In this document: in pieces, positions 1 through 7,536 of the stretch
Position numbering within the stretch: position 1 is the stretch's first letter
How the letters are laid out: every line of letters begins with the position of its first letter
NCBI GenBank assembly: GCA_015494245.1
Contig: WGBN01000472.1
Coordinates: forward strand, 1-7,552
DNA from: Saprospiraceae bacterium
Lineage (GTDB): Bacteria > Bacteroidota > Bacteroidia > Chitinophagales > Saprospiraceae
Reading direction: 5' to 3'
Length of the DNA stretch: 7,552 bases
Translations under genes and position numbers: made by a program
The notes under the pieces: model-generated
Databases searched by the model: none
Told to the model about the DNA's origin: nothing
The model's input: only the letters and a program-made list of their open reading frames with translations

Positions 1-12
1 AGGCAAAACATC

Positions 13-43
13 TTGCACACAAGCGTTTAAGGGCATATAGTCG
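13..43 (+). promoter_or_regulatory. Weak candidate Bacteroidota-type promoter upstream of sprA
   Basis: TTG at 13-15 is followed after 20 bases by TATAGTCG at 36-43. The known Bacteroidota pattern is a -33 TTG and a -7 TAnnTTTG separated by about 17-23 bases. The spacing fits, but only four of the six defined -7 positions match (mismatches at positions 5 and 7). If it is used, transcription would start near 49-51 and give a leader of under 40 bases. The gene could equally be transcribed from a promoter outside the window. Confidence 0.2.
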
Positions 44-75
44 CCTACAGGAAACCCAAACGTCAAAAACTCTTT

Positions 76-87
76 GTACGAAGAAAT
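76..87 (+). promoter_or_regulatory. A-rich translation initiation region without Shine-Dalgarno
   Basis: The bases before the ATG at 88 read GTACGAAGAAAT. There is no AGGAGG-like sequence, but A occupies -3 and -6 and the last seven bases are mostly A. Bacteroidota commonly start translation from A-rich, SD-less leaders, so this agrees with the phylum assignment and the chosen start. Confidence 0.5.
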
Positions 88-165
88 ATGAACAAACTAC
101 TCTTACGCGCTGCACTGCTGCTGATCCTCGCCCCCGGATTGATCCTCTGGGCATGGGCCTCAGCC
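88..165 (+). other. Sec signal peptide of SprA
   Basis: Residues 1-26 have a short basic N-region (Lys3, Arg7), a hydrophobic core rich in Leu, Ile and Ala from about residue 4 to 23, and an Ala-Ser-Ala end at 24-26. This predicts cleavage before Gly27. There is no lipobox cysteine, so it is a type I rather than a lipoprotein signal. It fits an outer-membrane barrel that crosses the inner membrane by Sec and is then inserted by BAM. It also supports the choice of the ATG at 88. Confidence 0.9.
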
Positions 166-3100
166 GGATTTTCGGGAAATCCCTTTCTGCCCTCCTACCC
201 TCAAAATGAAAAGGCTGAAACGCCTCCAACACCCGAAACTCCCGCCCAGGATACCGTCCCCCTCGAAGACCGGCAGGGAGACTTCCTCACCCATCCCAAC
301 CACAGCCCCTTCGACCTGCAAGACCCCGCCATCATCGAAAAAAAGGTCGAATACGATCCCGAAACCAACTCCTACCTCATCACCGAAACCATAGGCGGCG
401 AATTTTACCGCATGCCGACTTACATGACCTTCGAGGAGTATCTCGACTATCGCGCCAAAGAGCAGGAACAAGAATACTTCAAACAACTGGCCGGCATCGA
501 AAGCGATGAAAACATCAGCAAACTCGACCCCATCGCCAAGGTGGACATCCAAAAAAGCCTGGTAGATCGCCTCTTCGGCGGCACGGAAGTAGATATCCGC
601 CCGCAGGGAAACATTGACCTTACTTTTGGTCTCGACTACCAAAACGTCCAAAACCCCGCCCTCATCGAGCGCCAACGCAAACTCACAACCTTCGACTTCG
701 ACATGGGCATACAGATGAATGTCGAAGGCTCCATCGGCAAAAAACTGCGCCTCTCTACCAACTACAACAGCCAGGCTACGTTCAACTTCGACAATGTGAT
801 GAAGCTGGACTACAACACCGACCTCTTCGGCGAAGACGACATCATCAAAGACATCGAAGTCGGCAACGTCAGCCTGCCGCTGCGGGGGACGCTCATCCAG
901 GGCGCTCAGAGCCTGCTCGGCATCAAAACCGAACTGCAATTCGGCCACCTCTGGCTGACGGCCGTGGCTTCACAACAAAAATCCGAACGCAAACAAATCA
1001 CCGTGCAGGGTGGCAGCGAGTTCCGCGACTTTGAAGTGCGCGTGAACGAATACGACGAAAACCGCCACTTCTTTCTCTCGCACTACAACCGCGCGGTCTT
1101 CGAGGAATCTCTGAAAAACATGCCGCAAATCAAGAGCTTGTTCCGCATCCAGAAAATCCAGGTTTGGATTACCAACGACCGCGGCTCCTTTGAAAACGTG
1201 CGCGACATCGTGGCCCTCAGCGACCTGGGCGAACCCGATGCCTCCAAGATGACCAGCGACAATCCGGCCGTGCAGCCTCCGCTCTCGCCCAAGTACCGCG
1301 ACATCACCGGCCAGTACGGCTTACCCGACAACAGCGCAAACCCGCTGCTCCAACTCATCCAAAACGACCCCAATTCCGCCCGCGTGGACCGCGTGGTCTC
1401 TGCCCTGCAGGCACCGCCGCTCAACCTTCGCCAGGGGCTCGACTTCGAAAAAGTAACCGCCCGCCAGTTGTCGCCCTCGGAGTTTACTTACCACCCCGAG
1501 CTGGGCTTCATCTCTGTCAACATCAACGTGCAGCCCGACCAGGTGCTGGCCGTGGCTTACCAATACTCCTACAAAGACAGCGTCTATCAGGTGGGGCAGT
1601 TCGCCGACGACATCCCCGCCCAGTCGGGCGCCAATCCGGGCGACCAGCAGGTCATCTTCCTCAAGATGCTCAAAAGCGCCACCCAGCGCGTGGACCTGCC
1701 CTCCTGGGATCTGATGATGAAAAACGTTTATTCCATCGGCGCCTACCAGGTCAATCCTCAGGATTTTCAGCTCGACATCTACTACGAAGAGCCGGGCGGC
1801 GGCCAAAAGCGCTTCCTGCCCGATACCGAGATCAAGGGCGTTCCGCTGCTGAGCATTTTCAACTTAGACCGGCTCAACAGCCAGCTCGACCCTCAGCCCG
1901 ACGGGGTGTTTGACTTCGTGCAAGGCATCACCATCAATCCGAGCAACGGCCGCATCATGTTTCCGGTTTTAGAGCCTTTCGGCAAATCTTTGGCCGAGCA
2001 AATTCACGACCCGGTGGACAGCGCACGTTACGTCTATCAGCAACTGTACGACTCGACCAAAACACGCGCCCAGGAATTCGCCTACCTCAACCGCTTCGTC
2101 ATACGCGGCAGCTACAAGACCTCCATCTCCAGCGAAATATCTCTGGGGGCCTTTAACCTGCCTCCGGGCTCTGTCAACGTCAGCGCCGGCGGGCAAAAAC
2201 TCATAGAAGGGCGCGACTACGAAATTGACTATACCGTAGGCCGCGTCAAAATCCTCAACGAAGCCCTGCTCACTTCGGGGGCTCCCATCAACATCAGCTT
2301 TGAAGACAACAACCTCTTTGGCTTCCAGACGAAAGCCCTCATAGGCCTGCGGGCGGATTACCGCTTCAGCGACCAATTCAACCTCGGAGCCACTTATCTG
2401 CATCTGTTCGAACGGCCCTTCACCCAGAAGGTCAACATAGGCGAAGACCCCATCAACAACCGCATTTTCGGTTTAGACGTTACCTACAGCACCGAAGCGC
2501 CCTGGATTACGCGCATGATAGACGCCATTCCGCTGGTAGAAACCAAAGCGCCCTCGCAAATCGCCTTCACAGCCGAGGCGGCCTACCTCAAGCCCGGCCA
2601 CTCCAAGGCCATCAACCAACCCGGGCAGGAAGAAGATTCCAAAGACAAAGGCGGCGTAGTCTATGTGGACGACTTCGAGGGCAGCGTCAGCTCCATTCCG
2701 CTCTACACCCGCGTGAACTCCTGGGTGCTGGCCAGTGTGCCGCAGAACGACGAGTTCAACAACAATCCCTATTTTCCGGAAGGGGAATTGTCCAACTCCC
2801 GCCTCACGGGCGTCAATCGCGCTCACCTCTCCTGGTACCGCATTGACCAGGGCCTGCAGGGTACGTCCGGAAACGCAGGCCAATCGCCCTACACCATGCA
2901 AATTGACGAGCAGGAGATCTTCCCCAACCTCTCCTACCCCAACAGCTTCGGGCGCATCTTCTTCCAGACTTTCGATCTGACGTACTACCCCAACAAGCGG
3001 GGTTCGTACAACTTTGATTTGCCGCAAGGCACACCCTACTCCGCCGGCTTAAACCAGGACGGCACCCTCAAAGCCCCCGAAACCCGCTGGGCCGGCATCA

Positions 3101-6100
3101 TGACCAACCTGACCACCAACGACTTTCAGGCTGCCAATGTGGAGTACATCGAGTTTTGGGTGCTCAGCCCCTTCCTCAACCCCGACGGCAGCGGCGGCCC
3201 TGTGGAGGACCCCGAGAACTACGAGGGTGAAATCTACTTCAACCTCGGCAACATCTCCGAAGACATCCTCAAAGACTCCCGCCTCTTCTTTGAAAACGGC
3301 CTGCCTACGCCCGATGACCCCGATGCCGAAAGCAAAGTCATAGAAACAGCCTGGGGGCGCATCCCCACCGTGCCGCGCATCACCAATGCCTTTGATGCCG
3401 ACCCCGAAAAGCGGGTCTTCCAGGACGTCGGCCTCGACGGCCTCGACGATGATAAAGAGCGCGCTTTTTACGCCGACTACCTCCAGGAATTGCAGGCTGC
3501 GGGCATCTCCAACTACCAGGAATTTGAAGACGACCCCGCCTTCGACGATTACATCTACTACAACGACAACACCAAGCTGCCTCCCGATGCCACCGTCTTA
3601 GAGCGCTACCTGCGCTACAACCTCTCCGAGGGCAATACGCCCACGGCCCAGCAGGGGCAGCAGCAGGTTTCCTTTGGTCGCTTAGACCCCGACATGGAGG
3701 ACGTGGATAAGGACTTCTCCCTGAATGAGACGGAGTCTTACTTCCAGTATCGCATTCCCATTCAGTACGATGGCGATCGCGGCATAGACATGAGCAATCC
3801 CTTCGTTACGGACTCCATCACCAGTGCCGACGGCAAGCGGGTTTGGTATCGCTTCAAGATACCCCTGCAGCTCACCGACGACAATCCCTATTTCTCCCGC
3901 GTGGGCAGCATTCAGGACTTTCGCTCCATACGCTTCGTGCGCATGTATCTGCGGAAATTCAAAAAACCCGTTACCTTCCGCTTTGCACGCCTGGAGCTGG
4001 TGCGCAACCAATGGCGGCGCTACACCCTGCCCAGCGGTCTGAGCTCCATAGGCGGGCAGCAGGAAGAGAGCAGCGTGCAATTCGATGTGGACGACGTCAA
4101 CTTCTTTGAAAATGCCGAGCGCACGCCCTTCGGCTACATCCTGCCTCCGGGCATCGTGCAGGAGCAGGCCCTGGGCGTCAATCTCCAGGCTACGCAAAAC
4201 GAACAGGCCCTCTCGCTCAACATCTGCGGCCTGCCCGACAATGCCGAACGCTCCATCTACAAGTTGCTCGACATGGACTTCCGCCTCTACAAGGGCATGA
4301 AAATGTTTGTGCACGCAGAGAGCGTACCCCAGGACCCCAACCTCAAAGACAAAGACCTGCACATCTTCATCCGCTTTGGCAGCGACCTCTCGCGCAACTA
4401 CTACGAGTACGAAATGCCACTGACACTGTCGGACCCCGATCTGGCTGCAAGCACACCTAAAAACAGCGATGAGTATCCCAGAATCGTCTGGCCCGAGGCC
4501 AACAATGTGGAGATTCTCTTCGAGCTGCTCAAAGAGCTCAAAATCACCCGCAACCAGGCGGGCGTAAATGCCGGAGCGCTCTATCCGGTAGAGGGCTTCA
4601 TTGACCCCAACCATCCGGAAGCCCGCCTGCGCATCAAGGGAAATCCCAATCTGGGCGAAGTGCGCAGCATCATGATCGGCATCCGCAACCCCAAAGACGA
4701 CAATCTCGAACACTGCGCCGAGGTGTGGGTTAACGAGTTGCGCCTCTTCGGTCTGGATGAAAAGGGCGGCGGCGCCGCTACGGCCCGCTTAGATATCCAA
4801 ATGGCCGATCTGGGCAACCTCTCCCTGGCCGGCAACTACAGCAGCATCGGTTACGGCGGCCTCGACCAAAATGTCATTGAGCGAAGCCGCGAACAGGTCG
4901 TACAATTCGACGCTGCCACCAACCTGGCGCTCGACAAATTCTTCCCCTCCAAATGGGGCCTGCGCCTGCCGCTCTACATGCAATGGACCGAAACGCGCAA
5001 GTCGCCTCAATACGACCCCTTTGACCTGGACATCCCCTTGCAGGAAAAAATAGCCAGCGCTCCGAGCGATCAACGCGACTCCATACGCAACATCGCCCAG
5101 GACATCACCACCTTCAAGACCATCAGCCTGACCAACGTGCGCAAAGAGCGCTCGCGCAGCAACAAGAAACCCAAGCCCTGGGACATCTCCAACCTCAGCG
5201 CCACCTACGCCTATACGGAAACAGAGCATTCCGACCCGCTGATCCAAAGCGACAAGGAACGCATCTACCGCGGAGCGCTGGACTACAACTACAGCCGCTC
5301 TTCCAAGTTCATCACGCCTTTCAAAAAGCTCTCCAAGAGCAAGCACCTGAAGATCATCACGGGCTTTAACTTCAACCCCCTGCCCAATTCCTTCGGCTTC
5401 AGCACGCAGATGAACAGGCAAATTTCCGTGCGCCAATACCGCTTTACGGGCGACCCGCAGTACTCCACCTTCTACAACAAGCGCTGGAACTGGGACCGCA
5501 ATTACAACCTGAACTGGGATTTGGCCAAGGGCATCAAGATGAACTTCAACGCCACGACCCTGGCCGTAGTGGATGAGCCCGAAGGCCTGATAGATACGCC
5601 GGAGAAAAAGGAAATCGTCCGTCAAAACATCCGGCAGTTGGGGCGCAACAAGTCGTACAACCACCAGTTTACCGTTTCTTACACGGCGCCCTTTAAGCTC
5701 ATCCCCCTGTTAGACTGGATCAATGTGCGCGCCAACTACACGGCGGGCTACAACTGGAATGCCGCTTCTCTGACAGCGCTTTCGCTGGGCAACGTCATTC
5801 AAAACAACCAGCAGCGCAGCATCAATGCCGATTTGAGCTTCGACAAGCTGTACAACAAATCGGCCTACCTCAAGCGCATCAATGCGCGCCAGCGCCCGGG
5901 CAGCTCGCGCAGCCGCAGTGGCCGCGGCAAAACGCCCAACCGCCCGGGAGTGCCCTCCCGCCCGGGAGCGCCCGACAAAGGCAATAAGAAAAAAGAGGTG
6001 GCCGGCTGGGAAAAGGCCTTCATACGTCCCTTGCTGCTGGTGCGCAAAGCCCGCCTGAGCTATTCCGAAAACTTCGGCACCGTCATCCCCGGCTATCTGC

Positions 6101-7500
6101 CCGGTACGGAATTTCTCGGCCAAGCACAGGGCTTCAGCTCTCCGGGCTGGGCTTTTGTGGCAGGCCTGCAACCCAACCTCAATCCGGAAGATTACTACGG
6201 CCCCAACGACTGGCTCTACAACAACTGGAACTGGATTTCCTACGACATCCTCCTCAACCAGCAGGTAACTCAGGATTACACCCAATCCTTAGACGCCCGC
6301 CTGACCCTGGAGCCCATACCCGACTTCCGCATCGAGCTGTCGGCCACGCGCTCCTTCTCGGAGTTTCAGTCCGAAAACTTCCGGCGCGACACCATTCTCT
6401 TTGACGAGAACGATCCCGTGCAGCAGGAATACCTGCACCTCAACAACCGCCAGGTAGGTTCTTTCACCACTTCCTACCTGGCCGTACAGACGCTGTTCAA
6501 CAACGACATCCAGGCGCTCTTCCAGCAATTTGAAGACAACCGCCTCATCATCGCACAGCGACTGGCCGGACCTAATGCGCCCCCCCATTCCGATTCGCTG
6601 ATGGCTGCACTGGGTTATCCCCAGGGCTATGGCCGCACTCACCAGAGCGTACTGCTGCCTTCTTTCATAGCAGCCTATACGGCTCAGGACCCCGCGTCCA
6701 TGCCGCTGGCCGAGGACTACACCTCCATCCTCTTCAAGACCATCCCGCGGCCCAACTGGTCTATACAGTACAACGGCTTGTCGAAAGTGCCTTTCTTCAA
6801 AGAAATCTTCGACAAATTCGACCTGCGCCACGGCTACAGCTCCACCATGACCGTCAACAGCTTCCAATCGGACCTGCTGTACGACGCTCAAAATCCGAAA
6901 AAGGTGGTAGCCGAAACCCAGGACTACATCACCCGCTTCGAACTGCCCGCCCTCGTCATCTCCGAGCAGTTTACCCCCCTGCTGGGCATCAGCATGGAGT
7001 TTAAGAACAACATGGCCTTTAACCTCGACTTCAAAAAGTCCCGCAACCTCCAAATGAGCTTCGTGGACTTCAGCCTGAACGAAACCAAGGCCTCGGAATA
7101 CACCATCGGCTTCCGCTGGCGCCTCAGCGATGTCAACCTGCCGGGCGCCAAGAAAAAGAAGGACAAAAAACCCGCCAACGACAAACCCTTCGGGAACATC
7201 CCGGGTGGCCGCCCGGGAGCCGGCGGCGTCAATGCCGGCAAACCCCGCGACCTGACGCTCAACTTCGACTTCTCCCTGCGCGATGACATCACCATCCGCT
7301 ACCTGCTCGACCAACCCGTCGAAGAACCCACGCGCGGCACCAATACCCTGAGCATCAGCCCCTATGCCGAGTATCAACTCAACAAACAACTGGCCTTGCG
7401 CCTCTTCTTCGAATACCGGCATACGGAACCCAAAACCTCCCAATCCTACCCCATCACCAATGCTTCGGGAGGGGTGGTTGTTCGGTTTATCTTGAATTGA
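88..7500 (+). CDS. sprA: SprA/Sov, giant outer-membrane translocon of the type IX secretion system
   Basis: SprA forms the outer-membrane channel through which T9SS cargo (gliding adhesins, secreted enzymes) is exported. In Flavobacterium johnsoniae it is known to be a single-chain 36-strand barrel that binds PorV and a plug protein. Seen here: 2470 aa, against about 2400 for F. johnsoniae SprA and 2500 for P. gingivalis Sov. A signal peptide covers residues 1-26. SprA-type N-terminal segments cover about 172-360, including IEVGNVSLPL near 256, GIKTELQFG at 278-286, HFFLSHYNR at 327-335 and VWITN near 359. Central hallmarks are FEDNNLFG at 738-745, FERP at 774-777, YVDDFEGS at 859-866, RWAGIM near 1000, YIEFW at 1020-1024, NLGNISED at 1052-1059 and QDVGLDGL at 1112-1119. 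CAEVWVNELRL starts at 1543 and MADLGN at 1572, and the barrel-like remainder ends in VVVRFILN. The ATG at 88 is the first in-frame start after the TAA at 28-30, and no GTG or TTG lies between. The gene appears intact. The family call is near certain; strand topology cannot be read by eye. Confidence 0.97.
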   Translation: MNKLLLRAALLLILAPGLILWAWASAGFSGNPFLPSYPQNEKAETPPTPETPAQDTVPLEDRQGDFLTHPNHSPFDLQDPAIIEKKVEYDPETNSYLITETIGGEFYRMPTYMTFEEYLDYRAKEQEQEYFKQLAGIESDENISKLDPIAKVDIQKSLVDRLFGGTEVDIRPQGNIDLTFGLDYQNVQNPALIERQRKLTTFDFDMGIQMNVEGSIGKKLRLSTNYNSQATFNFDNVMKLDYNTDLFGEDDIIKDIEVGNVSLPLRGTLIQGAQSLLGIKTELQFGHLWLTAVASQQKSERKQITVQGGSEFRDFEVRVNEYDENRHFFLSHYNRAVFEESLKNMPQIKSLFRIQKIQVWITNDRGSFENVRDIVALSDLGEPDASKMTSDNPAVQPPLSPKYRDITGQYGLPDNSANPLLQLIQNDPNSARVDRVVSALQAPPLNLRQGLDFEKVTARQLSPSEFTYHPELGFISVNINVQPDQVLAVAYQYSYKDSVYQVGQFADDIPAQSGANPGDQQVIFLKMLKSATQRVDLPSWDLMMKNVYSIGAYQVNPQDFQLDIYYEEPGGGQKRFLPDTEIKGVPLLSIFNLDRLNSQLDPQPDGVFDFVQGITINPSNGRIMFPVLEPFGKSLAEQIHDPVDSARYVYQQLYDSTKTRAQEFAYLNRFVIRGSYKTSISSEISLGAFNLPPGSVNVSAGGQKLIEGRDYEIDYTVGRVKILNEALLTSGAPINISFEDNNLFGFQTKALIGLRADYRFSDQFNLGATYLHLFERPFTQKVNIGEDPINNRIFGLDVTYSTEAPWITRMIDAIPLVETKAPSQIAFTAEAAYLKPGHSKAINQPGQEEDSKDKGGVVYVDDFEGSVSSIPLYTRVNSWVLASVPQNDEFNNNPYFPEGELSNSRLTGVNRAHLSWYRIDQGLQGTSGNAGQSPYTMQIDEQEIFPNLSYPNSFGRIFFQTFDLTYYPNKRGSYNFDLPQGTPYSAGLNQDGTLKAPETRWAGIMTNLTTNDFQAANVEYIEFWVLSPFLNPDGSGGPVEDPENYEGEIYFNLGNISEDILKDSRLFFENGLPTPDDPDAESKVIETAWGRIPTVPRITNAFDADPEKRVFQDVGLDGLDDDKERAFYADYLQELQAAGISNYQEFEDDPAFDDYIYYNDNTKLPPDATVLERYLRYNLSEGNTPTAQQGQQQVSFGRLDPDMEDVDKDFSLNETESYFQYRIPIQYDGDRGIDMSNPFVTDSITSADGKRVWYRFKIPLQLTDDNPYFSRVGSIQDFRSIRFVRMYLRKFKKPVTFRFARLELVRNQWRRYTLPSGLSSIGGQQEESSVQFDVDDVNFFENAERTPFGYILPPGIVQEQALGVNLQATQNEQALSLNICGLPDNAERSIYKLLDMDFRLYKGMKMFVHAESVPQDPNLKDKDLHIFIRFGSDLSRNYYEYEMPLTLSDPDLAASTPKNSDEYPRIVWPEANNVEILFELLKELKITRNQAGVNAGALYPVEGFIDPNHPEARLRIKGNPNLGEVRSIMIGIRNPKDDNLEHCAEVWVNELRLFGLDEKGGGAATARLDIQMADLGNLSLAGNYSSIGYGGLDQNVIERSREQVVQFDAATNLALDKFFPSKWGLRLPLYMQWTETRKSPQYDPFDLDIPLQEKIASAPSDQRDSIRNIAQDITTFKTISLTNVRKERSRSNKKPKPWDISNLSATYAYTETEHSDPLIQSDKERIYRGALDYNYSRSSKFITPFKKLSKSKHLKIITGFNFNPLPNSFGFSTQMNRQISVRQYRFTGDPQYSTFYNKRWNWDRNYNLNWDLAKGIKMNFNATTLAVVDEPEGLIDTPEKKEIVRQNIRQLGRNKSYNHQFTVSYTAPFKLIPLLDWINVRANYTAGYNWNAASLTALSLGNVIQNNQQRSINADLSFDKLYNKSAYLKRINARQRPGSSRSRSGRGKTPNRPGVPSRPGAPDKGNKKKEVAGWEKAFIRPLLLVRKARLSYSENFGTVIPGYLPGTEFLGQAQGFSSPGWAFVAGLQPNLNPEDYYGPNDWLYNNWNWISYDILLNQQVTQDYTQSLDARLTLEPIPDFRIELSATRSFSEFQSENFRRDTILFDENDPVQQEYLHLNNRQVGSFTTSYLAVQTLFNNDIQALFQQFEDNRLIIAQRLAGPNAPPHSDSLMAALGYPQGYGRTHQSVLLPSFIAAYTAQDPASMPLAEDYTSILFKTIPRPNWSIQYNGLSKVPFFKEIFDKFDLRHGYSSTMTVNSFQSDLLYDAQNPKKVVAETQDYITRFELPALVISEQFTPLLGISMEFKNNMAFNLDFKKSRNLQMSFVDFSLNETKASEYTIGFRWRLSDVNLPGAKKKKDKKPANDKPFGNIPGGRPGAGGVNAGKPRDLTLNFDFSLRDDITIRYLLDQPVEEPTRGTNTLSISPYAEYQLNKQLALRLFFEYRHTEPKTSQSYPITNASGGVVVRFILN
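3700..3735 (+). other. EF-hand-like acidic loop within SprA
   Basis: Residues 1205-1216 read DVDKDFSLNETE. Asp occupies loop positions 1, 3 and 5, Ser position 7, a hydrophobic Leu position 8 and Glu position 12. This is the spacing of the calcium-binding EF-hand/dockerin loop, although the usual Gly at position 6 is Phe. It lies in an acidic stretch between the QDVGLDGL motif and the part leading to the second barrel half. Calcium binding is inferred from pattern only; I know of no report of it for SprA. Confidence 0.4.
5887..5997 (+). other. Basic Arg/Pro/Gly-rich low-complexity segment in the SprA C-terminal barrel region
   Basis: Residues 1934-1970 contain 12 Lys/Arg and only 2 acidic residues, with Ser/Arg runs, two RPG-x-P hexapeptides and a KKK cluster. 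The flanks look like ordinary alternating barrel-strand sequence ending in WEKAF. Such composition implies a flexible, probably disordered loop between two barrel strands. Long loops of beta-barrels are usually extracellular, but which side this one faces cannot be decided from sequence. Confidence 0.7.
5941..5976 (+). repeat. 18-bp in-frame tandem duplication (RPG-x-P-x)
   Basis: Two adjacent 18-bp units, 5941-5958 and 5959-5976, both begin CGCCCGGGAG and match at 15 of 18 positions. They encode RPGVPS and RPGAPD. The same decamer recurs at 7210-7219 in the second basic segment, and its first eight bases (CGCCCGGG) also occur at 5893-5900. The unit is a multiple of three, so copy changes keep the frame. 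Confidence 0.8.
7141..7251 (+). other. Second basic Lys/Gly/Pro-rich segment near the SprA C terminus
   Basis: Residues 2352-2388 contain 10 Lys/Arg against 3 Asp, with a KKKKDKK cluster at 2355-2361 followed by a Gly/Pro-rich stretch including PGGRPGAGG at 2372-2380. It separates two predicted barrel strands (FRWRLSDVNL before, LTLNFDFSL after). From memory, SprA relatives carry variable-length inserts here, so this is probably a lineage-variable loop. Its exposure and function are not visible from sequence. Confidence 0.65.
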
Positions 7501-7536
7501 CGGTTGTCGGTTGTCGGTTGTCGGTTGTCGGTTGTC
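7501..7536. repeat. Heptamer tandem repeat, (CGGTTGT)x5 plus one base, directly after the sprA stop
   Basis: Five perfect copies of CGGTTGT run from 7501 to 7535, followed by the first base of a sixth at 7536. The array starts at the base immediately after the TGA stop. The period of 7 is not a multiple of three, which fits a non-coding tract. Five GG pairs are spaced by TTGTC. No inverted repeat or T-run is present, so it does not look like an intrinsic terminator. Whether it is one member of a dispersed family cannot be seen from one window. Confidence 0.95.

Noticed and set aside
1..40. Possible tail of an upstream gene ending at TAA 28-30 or TAG 38-40
   Set aside because: At most 9-12 residues would be visible and none is recognisable. 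In many Bacteroidota ruvA lies upstream of sprA, but this fragment cannot confirm it.
621..628. TACTTTTG, a perfect match to the Bacteroidota -7 element TAnnTTTG
   Set aside because: It lies inside the conserved N-terminal coding region of sprA and has no TTG at the required spacing upstream.
206..5053. Short + strand frames in other registers (206-394, 2735-2980, 3137-3343, 3386-3601, 3843-4109, 4085-4300, 4871-5053)
   Set aside because: They lie wholly within sprA, are Ser/Thr/Pro/Ala-rich in the way expected from reading C-ending codons out of frame, and lack convincing starts.
160..7443. Series of long antisense open frames (for example 6289-7443, 3682-4713, 4789-5664, 160-948 on the - strand)
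   Set aside because: All are codon-aligned with sprA. In that register an antisense stop needs a sense TTA, CTA or TCA codon, which are rare here, and the long frames end exactly at sense TTA codons (such as 3682, 4789, 5710, 6289). The translations are low-complexity Val/Gly/Phe/Glu-rich and resemble no family.
7459..7500. T9SS C-terminal sorting domain on this protein
   Set aside because: The end is a barrel-type terminal strand. The protein is the translocon itself and carries no type A or B sorting domain motif.
88..7500. Unusually long gene as a fusion, misassembly or new giant protein
   Set aside because: The length is normal for SprA/Sov and family-like segments appear in the expected order from end to end without a break.
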